Assembly: GCF_001999945.1 (NCBI RefSeq)
Contig: NZ_CP019650.1
Span: 558,001-622,000, forward strand
Direction of reading: 5' to 3'
DNA from: Microbulbifer agarilyticus
GTDB taxonomy: Bacteria > Pseudomonadota > Gammaproteobacteria > Pseudomonadales > Cellvibrionaceae
Length of the DNA: 64,000 bases
Shown here: positions 9,069 through 17,303 of the stretch, in pieces
Layout: each line of letters opens with the position of its first letter
Position numbering within the stretch: the stretch's first letter is position 1
The notes under the pieces: model-generated
Seen by the model: the letters and a program-made list of their open reading frames with translations, nothing else
Databases searched by the model: none
Told to the model about the DNA's origin: nothing
Position numbers and translations under genes: made by a program

Positions 9069-10118
9069 TTAGTCGCGGAATTTTTCCCGGTAAGCGCCCG
9101 GTGCCAATCCGGTCCATTTCTTGAACGCGCGGTTGAATGCGCTGGGCTCGGAAAAGCCCAGTCGCTCGGCAATTTCGGCAACCGCGGTTTCCTGACCCTT
9201 CAGCTGGTACATGGCCATGTCGCGGCGCACGGAATCCTTGATGTCCTGCCAGCTGTTTCCTTCGTCCTTCAGGCGCCGGCGCAGGGTCTGCGGCGAAGTG
9301 AACAGTCGCTCCGCTACATCGTCGAGGGACAGGTTTTCGATACTGTTGTCGCTTTGCAGCATACGGCGAATACGGCCGGTAAAACTGTTGTCGGACTTGT
9401 ACTGGGTCAGCAGGCATTCCGGCGCGCGGGCGAGGAATTCGCTCAGCTGCTGGGCATCGCGCACCAGCGGCATATTCAGGTAGCGGGTATTAAATACCAG
9501 GCAGGTTTCCTGCTGATCAAAGTAGTGTCGGCACGGGAACATGTCCGCGTACTCTTCGTCGTAATCCGGCGGCGGGAACGCCAGGTGTACTCGCTCCAGC
9601 AAAATTGTGCGGTCGATCAACCAGCTGAAAAAACGCAGCCAGATTACCGCGAGGGATTCGACAAAATTCTGGTTGGGCAGCTGTTTACGGTTTTCGTGGT
9701 GGAAAATTAGGCGGGCTTCCTCGCCATCTTCCACCAGCTTGATGTGCAGCTCGTCGCTGACCATGGCAACAAAACGCGCAGAGCGCAGTAGGGCGCGGCG
9801 CAGGCTGGGGCAGGTGATAGTGGCGTGGCCCATCATGGCAAAGGTGCCGGGCAGCCAGGGGCGGGACAGATAGCCACTGGATTCATCGCCGAGCTCGTCC
9901 CACAGGCGGCGCAGGAGCAGGGCTAATTGCTCGCGGCCAATGCGCGCATTTGGTGTCTGGGTTTGGCCGAGGTCCACGCTGGAGTCTATGAGCAGGCGCT
10001 CGCAGTCGATGCCTTGTGCACGGGCGGCGGCCAAGTGGGCAAATACCGCAGCGGCCAGAATGCCGGATTCCCGATACTGCAAGGATTCTTGAGGCTTCTC
10101 TTCTGTCTCCACGGTCAC
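9069..10118 (-). CDS. AraC-family transcriptional regulator (arabinose-binding-like N domain)
   Basis: A 349-residue regulator of the OruR/ArgR-like AraC subgroup. The N-terminal roughly 200 residues match the arabinose_bd type (I-G-R-E-Q-L-A-L-L-L near residue 60, P-G-T-F-A-M-M-G-H-A near 89). The C-terminal AraC DNA-binding domain covers about residues 250-345. Its first helix-turn-helix contains L-S-L-D-D-V-A-E-R-L-F-T-S-P-Q-T-L-R-R-R-L, and the second ends in the G-F-S-E-P-S-A-F-N-R-A-F-K-K-W signature. No metabolic gene is adjacent, so the regulon cannot be guessed. It is convergent with the OmpA-type gene and shares its terminator. Confidence 0.9.
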   Translation of the reverse strand: MTVETEEKPQESLQYRESGILAAAVFAHLAAARAQGIDCERLLIDSSVDLGQTQTPNARIGREQLALLLRRLWDELGDESSGYLSRPWLPGTFAMMGHATITCPSLRRALLRSARFVAMVSDELHIKLVEDGEEARLIFHHENRKQLPNQNFVESLAVIWLRFFSWLIDRTILLERVHLAFPPPDYDEEYADMFPCRHYFDQQETCLVFNTRYLNMPLVRDAQQLSEFLARAPECLLTQYKSDNSFTGRIRRMLQSDNSIENLSLDDVAERLFTSPQTLRRRLKDEGNSWQDIKDSVRRDMAMYQLKGQETAVAEIAERLGFSEPSAFNRAFKKWTGLAPGAYREKFRD

Positions 10119-10309
10119 TTTCCCGCTGTGCGCTTATTGAGTATTTGTGACCGGATTATGCAAAAAGGTGCGTGAAAAGTCGCGCTTTGCGGCGATTCAT
10201 TCCGGGGCGGTGTCGGCGCGCGCTGGAAACTTGTGGTCTGGCGGGGTGTTGTTTGCGGCTCTCTATGTGCTACAAAGGGGGCAGCTTAACTCGCAAACAA
10301 GGACGTACC

Positions 10310-10639
10310 ATGTCGCATGCCCTGAATTCAGGTCTCAACCCCACCATCTGCCGTCGCCTGTTGATCGCCTACCTGATTGAGCGACTGCCGCGCCCGAATA
10401 ACCCAGCCCTTGAGGAGGCCACCGGCTGGCCGCGCCGTACCATTCAGGATGTGATCGCCAAGGGGCTGCCGGGCCACGGTACCCTGGTGGAGTTTGTTCA
10501 ACAGGGCGTGCGTAATAACGACGGTTATTACGAGATGAAAGACTGGGGATCCATTGACCGAAAGTGGGTGCAGGAAAATCTGGCGGCGATTATAGAGGAG
10601 CTACAAGTGGCGCCGGAATTGATTCCGGCGCCCCAGTGA
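10310..10639 (+). CDS. Small winged-helix (HTH) protein of unknown role
   Basis: A 109-residue protein. Residues 10-60 form a compact helix-turn-helix, with A-T-G-W-P-R-R-T-I-Q-D-V-I as the likely recognition helix, followed by a wing-like segment. The C terminus contains R-N-N-D-G-Y-Y-E-M-K-D-W-G-S-I-D, which I associate tentatively with the HTH_43 winged-helix family. The start at 10310 is preceded by an AAGGACGTACC stretch; the open frame upstream looks non-coding. It stands alone between two minus-strand genes. It could regulate a neighbour, but nothing in the sequence shows which. Confidence 0.7.
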   Translation: MSHALNSGLNPTICRRLLIAYLIERLPRPNNPALEEATGWPRRTIQDVIAKGLPGHGTLVEFVQQGVRNNDGYYEMKDWGSIDRKWVQENLAAIIEELQVAPELIPAPQ

Positions 10640-10668
10640 GCGCAAGCGTTAAGAACAGACTGTAACGA

Positions 10669-11016
10669 TTACTGCTGTGGCGCGGCGGCCTTTTGCAGGA
10701 TGGCGTTGACCTTCTTCAGCAGTTCTGGGTCCTCGCGCAGCTGGGTGGCAATGCCCTGATACTCTTCCTTGCTGAGCCCCGCGCTTTTCACTGCGGCGAG
10801 CATTTTTCCCTGTGCTTCCACGTTGATCGCTTCCGCGGCAGCGGCATCGGCTGCGGCTTTGATCTTGGGCGCGTACTCCTGGCTCAGGGTTACGATAGAG
10901 CGGTAGGCATCGGCAAATTTCTGCAGCTGTGCGTCGGACACCGCGGTTTCCGCAAAGGCGCTGGAAACGGCGAGTGCCAGGGCGAGGGCGAGGGAGTAAA
11001 TGGCGGTCGGCTTCAT
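10669..11016 (-). CDS. Secreted DUF4168-like protein
   Basis: A 115-residue protein with a clear Sec signal peptide (M-K-P then a hydrophobic A/L core and cleavage after A-F-A near residue 22). The mature part is helical and Ala-rich with F-A-D-A-Y near 34-38 and Y-Q-G-I-A-T-Q-L-R-E-D-P-E-L near residue 85, the pattern of DUF4168 proteins. The function is unknown and location is probably periplasmic. I chose the ATG at 11016 because it starts the signal peptide; GAGGTGC upstream serves as ribosome-binding site. Its 5' leader carries 17-bp tandem repeats. Confidence 0.75.
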   Translation of the reverse strand: MKPTAIYSLALALALAVSSAFAETAVSDAQLQKFADAYRSIVTLSQEYAPKIKAAADAAAAEAINVEAQGKMLAAVKSAGLSKEEYQGIATQLREDPELLKKVNAILQKAAAPQQ

Positions 11017-11030
11017 AAGCACCTCTGGTT

Positions 11031-11081
11031 TTCGAATGCAATGGGTTTTCGAATGCAATGGGTTATCGAACGCAACGCATC
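11031..11081. repeat. 17-bp tandem repeat in the leader of the DUF4168 gene
   Basis: TTCGAATGCAATGGGTT occurs twice without a mismatch (11031-11047 and 11048-11064), followed by a diverged third copy beginning ATCGAACGCAACG. The array lies 15 bases upstream of the DUF4168 start codon, inside the expected leader or promoter. TTCGAA within each unit is itself palindromic. Confidence 0.8.
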
Positions 11082-11277
11082 TGTGCGGGTTGGCACGCCC
11101 AGCGTCGGGTGAGGGCGACAGAGCCTTGATCAGACGGTAGCAAACGCGCAGACACAGGGGCAACCAAAGGGGCAAAGCACTGTCTGCAAAGGGTAGTTGT
11201 TATTCCGGCGCGCTTGGCAAATTCGCCGCCACTTAGTGCGCGGCCTGTCGAATTTGTCGATGCGTCGGATGGTCGGC

Positions 11278-11904
11278 TCAGAACAGGCCGAGGAATTTTT
11301 TCCGCTTCTTCAGCGAGGCTTCGCAGCTATTGAGTTGCCGCTGATAGGTTTGTGAGCGCGCAGATACCTTTTGCGCCACATTCTTTAGCCATTGCTTGTT
11401 GCGGTAGGTGCGGCGGTTAAACCCGCCCTGGCCCTCGTGGTAGGCGAGGTACAGGTGGTAGGTGTCGTTGGAGCGGATGTTGCACTGGCGCTGGCTAGTG
11501 TTGTGGTACCAGCCGACAAAATCGATGGCATCGCCAAAGTCGTCGCGGTCCGCGCCATAGCTGCCGGTGGCGCGCTGGTAACCTCGCCAGGTGGTGCCCA
11601 GGGCTTGTGAATAACCATAGGCATCCGAGGGGCGCGGACCCGGAATGATCCACAGGATTTTGCTGCGCGGTGGTTTGGCATCGTGCACAAAGCGCGATTC
11701 CTGGTGCAGTGTTGCCATCATGGTGGCGATGGGCGTGTTCCACTTGCGCGCGGATTTGGCGGCATCCTGATACCAGCCGTCTTTCTCACGGAAAATCTCA
11801 CACAGATCGTCGGTGTTACTGGGCGGGGTGGTGGCACAGCCGGTTGCCAGCAGGGCTGGCAGCACGAGCAGTGCCAATGCACGTTTCTTATTCTTGTGGG
11901 TCAT
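11278..11904 (-). CDS. Lytic-transglycosylase-like (SLT/lysozyme-fold) lipoprotein
   Basis: A 208-residue protein with a lipoprotein signal (hydrophobic core then L-L-A-T-G-C, Cys near residue 23). The mature domain shows the SLT pattern: H-Q-E-S-R-F near 67-72, with the Glu as candidate catalytic acid; A-Y-G-Y-S-Q-A-L-G near residue 95; and A-Y-H-E-G-Q-G-G-F near residue 155. The basic C terminus is Lys/Arg-rich. It probably cleaves glycan strands of peptidoglycan at the inner face of the outer membrane. It lies 31 bases downstream of rpiA on the same strand and may be cotranscribed with it. Confidence 0.8.
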   Translation of the reverse strand: MTHKNKKRALALLVLPALLATGCATTPPSNTDDLCEIFREKDGWYQDAAKSARKWNTPIATMMATLHQESRFVHDAKPPRSKILWIIPGPRPSDAYGYSQALGTTWRGYQRATGSYGADRDDFGDAIDFVGWYHNTSQRQCNIRSNDTYHLYLAYHEGQGGFNRRTYRNKQWLKNVAQKVSARSQTYQRQLNSCEASLKKRKKFLGLF

Positions 11905-11935
11905 TGCTGTCGATCGCGGGCTCGTTAATACGAAT

Positions 11936-12613
11936 TTAGACTTTGGACTTCACCGTCTTCACGCCGTCGGCGGTACCTAAAAGCAGGATATCGGCCGGGC
12001 GCGCAGCGAACAAGCCATTGGTCACAACGCCGGTAATGTTGTTGAGGGCGTCTTCCAGTGCCAGGGGCTTGGCGATCTGCATATTGTGTACGTCGAGGAT
12101 GACATTGCCGTTGTCGGTGGTCACATCCTCGCGGTAAACAGGATCGCCGCCAAGTTTGACGATTTCCCGTGCGACATATGAGCGCGCCATGGGGATCACC
12201 TCTACCGGCAGCGGGAAGTTGCCTAGTACTTCCACCCACTTGCTCTCGTCGGCGATGCACACAAATTCCTCGGAGCAGGCGGCGACGATTTTCTCGCGGG
12301 TCAGTGCCGCGCCACCGCCCTTGATCAGTTGCAGCAGCGGGTTGGTTTCATCGGCGCCATCCACATAGACGCGGATGCCGTCCACTGCGTTCAGGTCGTA
12401 CACCGGAATACCGTGGGACTGCAGCCGCTCGGCGGAGGCCTCGGAGCTGGCCACGGTGCCGTCGAACAGGCCCTTTTTCTCCGCCAGATAGTCGATGAAG
12501 TAGTTGGCGGTTGAGCCGGTACCGACGCCGACGATGGTGTCGGAGTCGAGCATGGGGGTGATGTATTCCACTGCGGCGCGCGCGACGGCCTGTTTCAGTT
12601 GATCCTGGTTCAT
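11936..12613 (-). CDS. rpiA: Ribose-5-phosphate isomerase A
   Basis: A 225-residue enzyme interconverting ribose 5-phosphate and ribulose 5-phosphate in the pentose phosphate pathway. Conserved motifs visible are V-G-V-G-T-G-S-T-A near 28-36 (substrate phosphate loop), D-G-A-D-E near 82-86 with the catalytic acid region, and [11 protein letters not shown] near 95-105 with the active-site Lys. The length is normal. It is divergent from ilvA with about 150 bases between the starts, a common pairing in gammaproteobacteria. Confidence 0.97.
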   Translation of the reverse strand: MNQDQLKQAVARAAVEYITPMLDSDTIVGVGTGSTANYFIDYLAEKKGLFDGTVASSEASAERLQSHGIPVYDLNAVDGIRVYVDGADETNPLLQLIKGGGAALTREKIVAACSEEFVCIADESKWVEVLGNFPLPVEVIPMARSYVAREIVKLGGDPVYREDVTTDNGNVILDVHNMQIAKPLALEDALNNITGVVTNGLFAARPADILLLGTADGVKTVKSKV

Positions 12614-12763
12614 GAGGATTTATGCGTCCTTGTGCAATTATTGCCATCCATGCGCCTGCAAATGAAAATTTCCGTGCGCAAAAATGGCTTTTTGGTGGCT
12701 TTGCTGCTGTATAGAGATTAGACTGGCGGGCTTGCAAACACCTACTGGCTGCCGATTTCTGTC

Positions 12764-14287
12764 ATGCCCAAGTCCTATATCAAGCGCATTTTAGACGCGC
12801 GTATTTACGATGTCGCCATCGAAACTCCACTGGAGCCGATGCGTCAGCTCTCTCATCGCCTTGGCAACCGTGTTCTGCTGAAGCGCGAAGACCTGCAACC
12901 GGTGTTCTCGTTCAAGATTCGCGGCGCCTATAACAAACTGCTGCAGCTGCCTGCGGAGCAACGCGCCAAGGGTGTGATCTGCGCGTCAGCCGGCAACCAT
13001 GCACAGGGCCTGGCGCTGGGGGCGCAGCAGTTGGGGGTGCGCGCCACCATTGTGATGCCGTCCACCACGCCGGCGATCAAGGTCAACGCGGTGCGTATGC
13101 GCGGCGCGGAAGTCGTGCTGCACGGGGATACCTTTGACGAGGCGGCCGCCCACGCCAGGGCGCTGGTAGACGAGCGCGGGCTGGTGTTTATCCACCCTTA
13201 CGACGACCCTGACGTTATTGCCGGCCAGGGCACCGTGGCGATGGAGTTGTTGCGCCAGCACCCGGGCAGCCTGGATGCGGTGTTTATCCCGGTGGGTGGC
13301 GGTGGCCTTGCGGCGGGCATGGCGGCCTATATCAAGTATGTGCGCCCGGAGATCAAGGTTTACGCGGTGGAGCCGGAAGATGCGGCCTGCCTGAAGCTGG
13401 CCATGGACGAGGGCCATCGCGAGGGACGCTTGCCGCAGGTGGGTTTGTTTGCCGACGGTGTGGCGGTGGCCCAGATCGGCGAGGAAACTTACCGGGTGCT
13501 GCGCGAGACTATCGATGGTGTCATCACCGTATCCACCGACGAGATCTGTGCGGCGATCAAGGATATCTTCGAAGATACCCGCTCGATTGCCGAGCCCGCT
13601 GGTGCGGTCGGCCTTGCGGGGCTGAAGAAGTACGCGGAGCAGAGTGGCGAGCAAAACCAGGCTCTGGCCACTGTGTGCAGCGGCGCTAATACCAATTTCG
13701 ACCGCCTGCGCTATATCAGCGAGCGCACCGAAATTGGTGAGAAGCGCGAAGCGGTTCTGGCGGTGACCATCCCGGAGAAAGCCGGCAGTTACCTGCAGTT
13801 CTGTCGCGATCTGGGTGACCGTTCGATTACTGAATTCAATTATCGCTACGCCAACTCCGGCGAGGCGCATATTTTTGTGGGGATCCAGGTATCCACCGAT
13901 GCGGATCGCGCGCAGTTGGTGGCTAATCTGGAGGAATCTGGCTATCAGGTCACCGACCTGACCGATAACGAGATGGCCAAGCTGCATATTCGCCATCTGG
14001 TGGGGGGGCGAGCGCCCGGTGTCAGCAACGAGGTGGTATACCGCTTCGAGTTCCCCGAACGCCCCGGTGCCCTGCGCAATTTCCTCGAGCAGCTGGCGGG
14101 CCGCTGGAACATCACCCTGTTCCACTATCGCAATCACGGCGCGGCCTATGGTCGCGTGCTGGTGGGGCTGGAGGTTGCCGAGGCGGAGCGTCCGGAACTG
14201 AATACCCTGTTGGATCAGCTGCACTATCCCTTCTGGGATGAAACTGAGAACCCGGCCTACCGCTTCTTCCTGGCACAGCGGGATTGA
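12764..14287 (+). CDS. ilvA: Threonine ammonia-lyase, biosynthetic
   Basis: A 507-residue PLP enzyme making 2-oxobutanoate from threonine, the first step toward isoleucine. The PLP-binding Lys51 lies in S-F-K-I-R-G-A-Y; the glycine-rich phosphate-binding loop is V-G-G-G-G-L-A-A-G (near 188). The long C-terminal part (about 325-505) holds two ACT-like regulatory domains, as in the feedback-inhibited biosynthetic enzyme rather than the short catabolic TdcB form. Codon use and length match the neighbours. The other ilv genes of the window (ilvD, ilvE) lie far away. Confidence 0.96.
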   Translation: MPKSYIKRILDARIYDVAIETPLEPMRQLSHRLGNRVLLKREDLQPVFSFKIRGAYNKLLQLPAEQRAKGVICASAGNHAQGLALGAQQLGVRATIVMPSTTPAIKVNAVRMRGAEVVLHGDTFDEAAAHARALVDERGLVFIHPYDDPDVIAGQGTVAMELLRQHPGSLDAVFIPVGGGGLAAGMAAYIKYVRPEIKVYAVEPEDAACLKLAMDEGHREGRLPQVGLFADGVAVAQIGEETYRVLRETIDGVITVSTDEICAAIKDIFEDTRSIAEPAGAVGLAGLKKYAEQSGEQNQALATVCSGANTNFDRLRYISERTEIGEKREAVLAVTIPEKAGSYLQFCRDLGDRSITEFNYRYANSGEAHIFVGIQVSTDADRAQLVANLEESGYQVTDLTDNEMAKLHIRHLVGGRAPGVSNEVVYRFEFPERPGALRNFLEQLAGRWNITLFHYRNHGAAYGRVLVGLEVAEAERPELNTLLDQLHYPFWDETENPAYRFFLAQRD

Positions 14288-14562
14288 GCAATAACGGGCT
14301 TTGTACGCAAAACTTGCGGCGAGTAGTGCACAGATTCGGATCTGTCGAACTTGCAATTTGCAAACTGTGAGGGGAATCTCAAAAAAAAGTTGTTGACGGG
14401 TTACTATTTGGCCACTGATCGAGTATCTTTTGATCGGTATTTGGCACCGCTAGCTGGGTTTTTCTCACCTCAGCGGGCCGGATAACCACTGGCGGCGGAG
14501 ATCGCCAGATGTAAAAAGATAGCGAAAACAACAAAAAAATCAGATCTTACAGGATGGTCCCC

Positions 14563-14709
14563 ATGAAACCCGATGCAATGACACTCGCGGTAGTTGTCTT
14601 TGTTGCGGGCGTACTGCTGAGTAGCAGTGGCTTGACCGAGGTGTTCTCTTCCGATGAAGAAGAAGCGCAAGCCCCGGCAGCCCTTCAGCAAGGTGTGGTC
14701 ACTCGCTGA
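14563..14709 (+). CDS. Small membrane protein, 48 residues
   Basis: An ATG preceded by AGGA (14551-14554, spacing 8) opens a 48-residue frame. It starts M-K-P-D-A-M-T-L, continues with a hydrophobic helix (about residues 7-22, A-V-V-V-F-V-A-G-V-L-L-S-S-S-G), and ends with an acidic S-S-D-E-E-E and a Gln/Ala-rich tail. It is followed within 26 bases by a strong terminator. A single TM helix with acidic tail, a good ribosome-binding site and its own terminator support a real gene. I do not recognise the family. About 275 bases separate it from ilvA, so it probably has its own promoter. Confidence 0.6.
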   Translation: MKPDAMTLAVVVFVAGVLLSSSGLTEVFSSDEEEAQAPAALQQGVVTR

Positions 14710-14734
14710 CCCTTGCGTCCGCAGGCTAGATGCC

Positions 14735-14776
14735 CAAAAAAAGCCGGGCCCCGTTTTCGGGGCCCGGCTTTTTTTA
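14735..14776. terminator. Strong Rho-independent terminator
   Basis: A 13-bp perfect stem (AAGCCGGGCCCCG and its complement) closed by a TTTT loop at 14754-14757, with A-rich left and T-rich right flanks. It lies between the small membrane protein gene and the convergent 5-FCL gene, so it can serve both. Confidence 0.95.
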
Positions 14777-14799
14777 TGTTCTCTGCATTTGAGTTCGCG

Positions 14800-15399
14800 C
14801 TAGTCGCAGCGATACAGCCGTGTATCGGTCGCCACCAGGGCGAGCGGAATATCCCAGCTTTCCATGGTTAGCTTTTCCACGCATTGCAGCTGGTGCGCCA
14901 CGCCCACCAGCTGTGGGCCACTGCCCGGTCGCACGTGCTTGAAGGCAAAAGTGCGGTCGTAATAGCCTGCACCCATCCCGAGACGCGCACCGCTTGGATC
15001 AAAAGCCACCAGTGGCACCAACACGATATCCAGCTTCTGCGGCTTGCGCACTTCGCTGCGGCTGAAGGCCGGCTCCGGAATACCGTAACGGTTGCGATAG
15101 CGTAACGGGGCTCCATGCCAGCGCAGAAACGTCATGGTGTTGCGCCCGGGGCGCGGCAGGGCGGGCAGGTAAAACTGTTTGTCCGGGAAGCGCACTTGTA
15201 GCGCGCGCGGGTCTATCTCTCCGTCCATGGGCCAGTAGATGCCGATATGCCGTGCGCGTTTTAGCTCCGGGCTGCGTGCCAGTCGCAGGCACAAGTGTCG
15301 GCTGGCGAGTCGCTGCTGGTTGGGATTGAGTGCACGGCGCGCGGCACGTATCCGTTTACGCAATTGGTGCTTGTTTGGCGGTGCGGGAGAATTTGGCAT
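14800..15399 (-). CDS. 5-formyltetrahydrofolate cyclo-ligase
   Basis: A 199-residue enzyme converting 5-formyl-THF to 5,10-methenyl-THF with ATP. It shows the N-terminal K-x-x-L-R-K-R-I-R-A-A-R-R pattern, the central I-Y-W-P-M-D-G-E-I-D, and the family signature L-V-P-L-V-A-F-D-P-S-G-A-R-L-G-M-G-A-G-Y-Y-D-R-T (given discontinuously; near residues 127-150). The gene lies directly downstream of the 6S RNA gene, as ygfA/fau does in Escherichia coli, and is probably cotranscribed with it. Confidence 0.95.
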   Translation of the reverse strand: MPNSPAPPNKHQLRKRIRAARRALNPNQQRLASRHLCLRLARSPELKRARHIGIYWPMDGEIDPRALQVRFPDKQFYLPALPRPGRNTMTFLRWHGAPLRYRNRYGIPEPAFSRSEVRKPQKLDIVLVPLVAFDPSGARLGMGAGYYDRTFAFKHVRPGSGPQLVGVAHQLQCVEKLTMESWDIPLALVATDTRLYRCD

Positions 15400-15454
15400 G
15401 GATTGGCTGGTATGCGTTTTCCACTACCTGTCGCAGCGAAAGCGCGAGATGGGA

Positions 15455-15635
15455 ATTAAGAGCCCCGAAATGCGGCTGAAGACATAGCCTTGAACCGTAA
15501 GGCTCAAGGTGGCGGTCCCCGGGATGTATAAGGCTTTCCGCTACGTGGCGGACTTGCACACCAACACCCGCTGGAAACCTCCAGGGTAGAATTATCGGCT
15601 CAGGACATAGTCAACTGGCCAACACTTCAGGGCGT
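15455..15635 (-). ncRNA. ssrS: 6S RNA
   Basis: It sits between zapA and the 5-FCL gene on the same strand, the conserved location of ssrS. On the minus strand the 3' half contains CACCTTGAGCC...GGTTCAAGG followed by CAGCCGCAT, closely matching the 3' half of E. coli 6S RNA. The 5' half contains GGCCAGTTG...CCTGAGCCGATA, matching its 5' half. The ends close on each other: GCCCTGAAGTG (15623-15633) pairs over 11 positions with CATTTCGGGGC (15462-15472) with two G-U pairs. Size is about 180 nt. 6S RNA binds sigma70 RNA polymerase in stationary phase. Exact ends are inferred from the closing stem and promoter. Confidence 0.93.
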
Positions 15636-15641
15636 GTAAGC

Positions 15642-15670
15642 AGTATACCTCTTGTGGGGGATCTTGGCTA
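15642..15670 (-). promoter_or_regulatory. Predicted sigma70 promoter of 6S RNA
   Basis: On the minus strand TATACT (15642-15647) is a near-consensus -10 box. TAGCCA (15665-15670) matches four of six -35 positions with a 17-bp spacer. The predicted start lies near 15635, which agrees with the closing stem of 6S RNA. Confidence 0.7.
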
Positions 15671-15752
15671 AACGCACTTTCGCGCCAAAACGGTCTTTTT
15701 TGCGCTAGTCAAGCTTGCTGCGGGAAGAAAGGGCGGGGAATTAAATAAAAAG

Positions 15753-16067
15753 TTAAATATTGTCGAATTTGTTCAGTGCGTCCTGAACTTTTTCGTGTAA
15801 CCGGTCGAGCATTTGCTCTTCCACCGGCTGGCGGGCAAGGCCTGCTTTGGCCTGAATCAATTCGTGGGCAATGTTCAGCGCGGCCATCACCGCAATACGC
15901 TCGGCACCGATCACAGAGCCGCTGTTGCGGATTTTTGCCATGCGCTCGTTAAGCAGTTTCGCAGAGGCCTGCAAGCCAGCCTGCTCTTCTTCGGAGCAGG
16001 CAACCCGGTACTCTTTGTCGAGTATGGTTACTGCGACTGTGGCGGATTGGTTGGTATTACTGCTCAT
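15753..16067 (-). CDS. zapA: Cell division protein ZapA
   Basis: A 104-residue FtsZ-ring stabilising protein. The N-terminal globular part holds V-T-I-L-D-K-E-Y-R-V-A-C (13-24) and the central G-A-E-R-I-A-V-M-A-A-L-N-I-A-H-E-L (53-69), typical of ZapA. The C-terminal helix (75-102) forms the dimer/tetramer coiled coil. It lies downstream of a ZapB-like gene by 55 bases on the same strand and upstream of 6S RNA, the conserved gammaproteobacterial order. Confidence 0.95.
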   Translation of the reverse strand: MSSNTNQSATVAVTILDKEYRVACSEEEQAGLQASAKLLNERMAKIRNSGSVIGAERIAVMAALNIAHELIQAKAGLARQPVEEQMLDRLHEKVQDALNKFDNI

Positions 16068-16122
16068 GGATCATCAGGGCTCGGGCGATTTGACTCTTGC
16101 TGCCAGTATTTCGAATCTGGTT

Positions 16123-16326
16123 TCAGCGGTCAGGGTTAATGCCCTTCAGGCGGTTGATAATGGTTTCAACACGGCTGCGGGCAATTTCATTGTTCTTAAT
16201 TAGCCGTTGGCGCTCTTGTTGCCACAGGCCTTCCTGCTCGCGCAGGGCCTGATTGTCGGCCGCCAGCTGCTGATACTGTTGTATCAGCGTATCCAGCTTG
16301 AGTTCTAACGCCTGTACTTTGTCCAT
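16123..16326 (-). CDS. ZapB-like coiled-coil protein (TIGR02449 type)
   Basis: A 67-residue protein that is almost entirely one heptad coiled coil (L-E-L-K-L-D-T-L-I-Q-Q-Y-Q-Q-L then L-R-E-Q-E-G-L). The C terminus R-V-E-T-I-I-N-R-L-K-G-I (53-64) is the conserved end of the TIGR02449 family. It is located just upstream of zapA, where such proteins are found. Its function in FtsZ-ring organisation is proposed by similarity to ZapB and by position. Confidence 0.85.
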   Translation of the reverse strand: MDKVQALELKLDTLIQQYQQLAADNQALREQEGLWQQERQRLIKNNEIARSRVETIINRLKGINPDR

Positions 16327-16699
16327 AATTCCTGCGTATCGTGTGCGCCGCCTGCTCCAATGACCTGCGCAAGCCGGGGTATTCCGCTACTATATTGCCG
16401 GTATATTTTAGGGTCAATTACCTGCAATAGCTGTATGCCCGCACGATTGTCCGTCGGGGTAGTGAATTAGCTATTATTTCGCCACATTGGCGATTTATTC
16501 GCACATTTGATTTTCCATCGAAGATTATTTCACGTGCGGCTGGTCAATTCCCGGCGCTAGCGCAAATTTTTTGCTTTCCGGGCTCTGCCGTGGCCAAGCG
16601 CGCGAGACGGGAAGTGAAAGGATTGTCGTGCTCGCTCTGGCGCACCCGCTTTGTGGTAGCCGCAGGCCCACGCGTAACGAGTTTGTTTTTGGAGAAAGT
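16327..16699. other. Divergent intergenic region (zapB-like / ygfB)
   Basis: About 370 bases upstream of both divergent operons. It should contain their promoters. An AT-rich stretch around 16390-16420 with TATATT and GTATAT is a plausible core promoter area. I see no coding frame with homology and no repeat. GGAGA at 16691-16695 is the ribosome-binding site of ygfB. Confidence 0.6.
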
Positions 16700-17281
16700 A
16701 TGTCCGCAAAAAAAATGTCGTTTGATGACCTGGCCAATCAGATCGTTGCGGCGGGAGGCAAGGTAGGCCCGAGTGAGCTGCACGGGTTTATCTGCGGATT
16801 GCTCGCCGCCGGGAGCCGCCCTGATGCGGGGCGCTGGCAGAAGGAGGCCGGTGAGTTTCTCGGTCTGGAAGCGGTACCGGCTGAACTGAATAATGATGTA
16901 CAGGCGCTGGCGAAGAAAAGTCTCGACGATTTTTCCGAAAAGGATTTTTCGTTTGAGCCGCTGCTCAGTGATAGCGATGAACTGGCGGAGCGTGGCCAGA
17001 CGTTGTGCCTGTGGTGCGAGGGTTTTCTGCACGGCTTTGGTATCGGCAAGTACACAGGCGAACTTTTGCCGACCAGCAGCGAGGCATTGAAAGATATGGC
17101 GGAAATTGCCCAGCTGGATGCCGAAGGCATGGAAAATGATTCCGAGCAGGAACGCCAGCTGTTCGAAGTGCAGGAGTATGTGCGCATGGGCGCGCTGAAT
17201 ATTTTTGTTGAATGTAACGATGCCGCTCAGGGTGACTCTGCAGCGGCGTCGCAAAAGCCTGCCGGCCCCACTTTGCATTGA
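16700..17281 (+). CDS. ygfB: YgfB / UPF0149 family protein
   Basis: A 193-residue cytosolic protein of the UPF0149 family. The family features are the N-terminal S-E-L-H-G-F-I-C-G-L-L-A-A-G (30-43) and the paired C-terminal W-C-E-G-F-L-H-G-F-G (near 105-114), with a conserved helical bundle. I chose the ATG at 16700 because GGAGA precedes it and the N terminus then matches the family; the frame is open another 129 bases upstream without homology. First gene of the ygfB-pepP-ubiH-ubiI cluster. YgfB in Pseudomonas has been tied to regulation of ampDh3 and beta-lactam resistance; whether this protein shares that role is unknown. Confidence 0.93.
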   Translation: MSAKKMSFDDLANQIVAAGGKVGPSELHGFICGLLAAGSRPDAGRWQKEAGEFLGLEAVPAELNNDVQALAKKSLDDFSEKDFSFEPLLSDSDELAERGQTLCLWCEGFLHGFGIGKYTGELLPTSSEALKDMAEIAQLDAEGMENDSEQERQLFEVQEYVRMGALNIFVECNDAAQGDSAAASQKPAGPTLH

Positions 17282-17303
17282 TATCTGGCCTGTCGCATCG
17301 TCA

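Noticed and set aside
12986..14356. Long open frame (456 codons) on the minus strand opposite ilvA
   Set aside because: It lies wholly across ilvA, has no recognisable motif and follows from codon bias in GC-rich sequence. The ilvA frame carries all the conserved residues.
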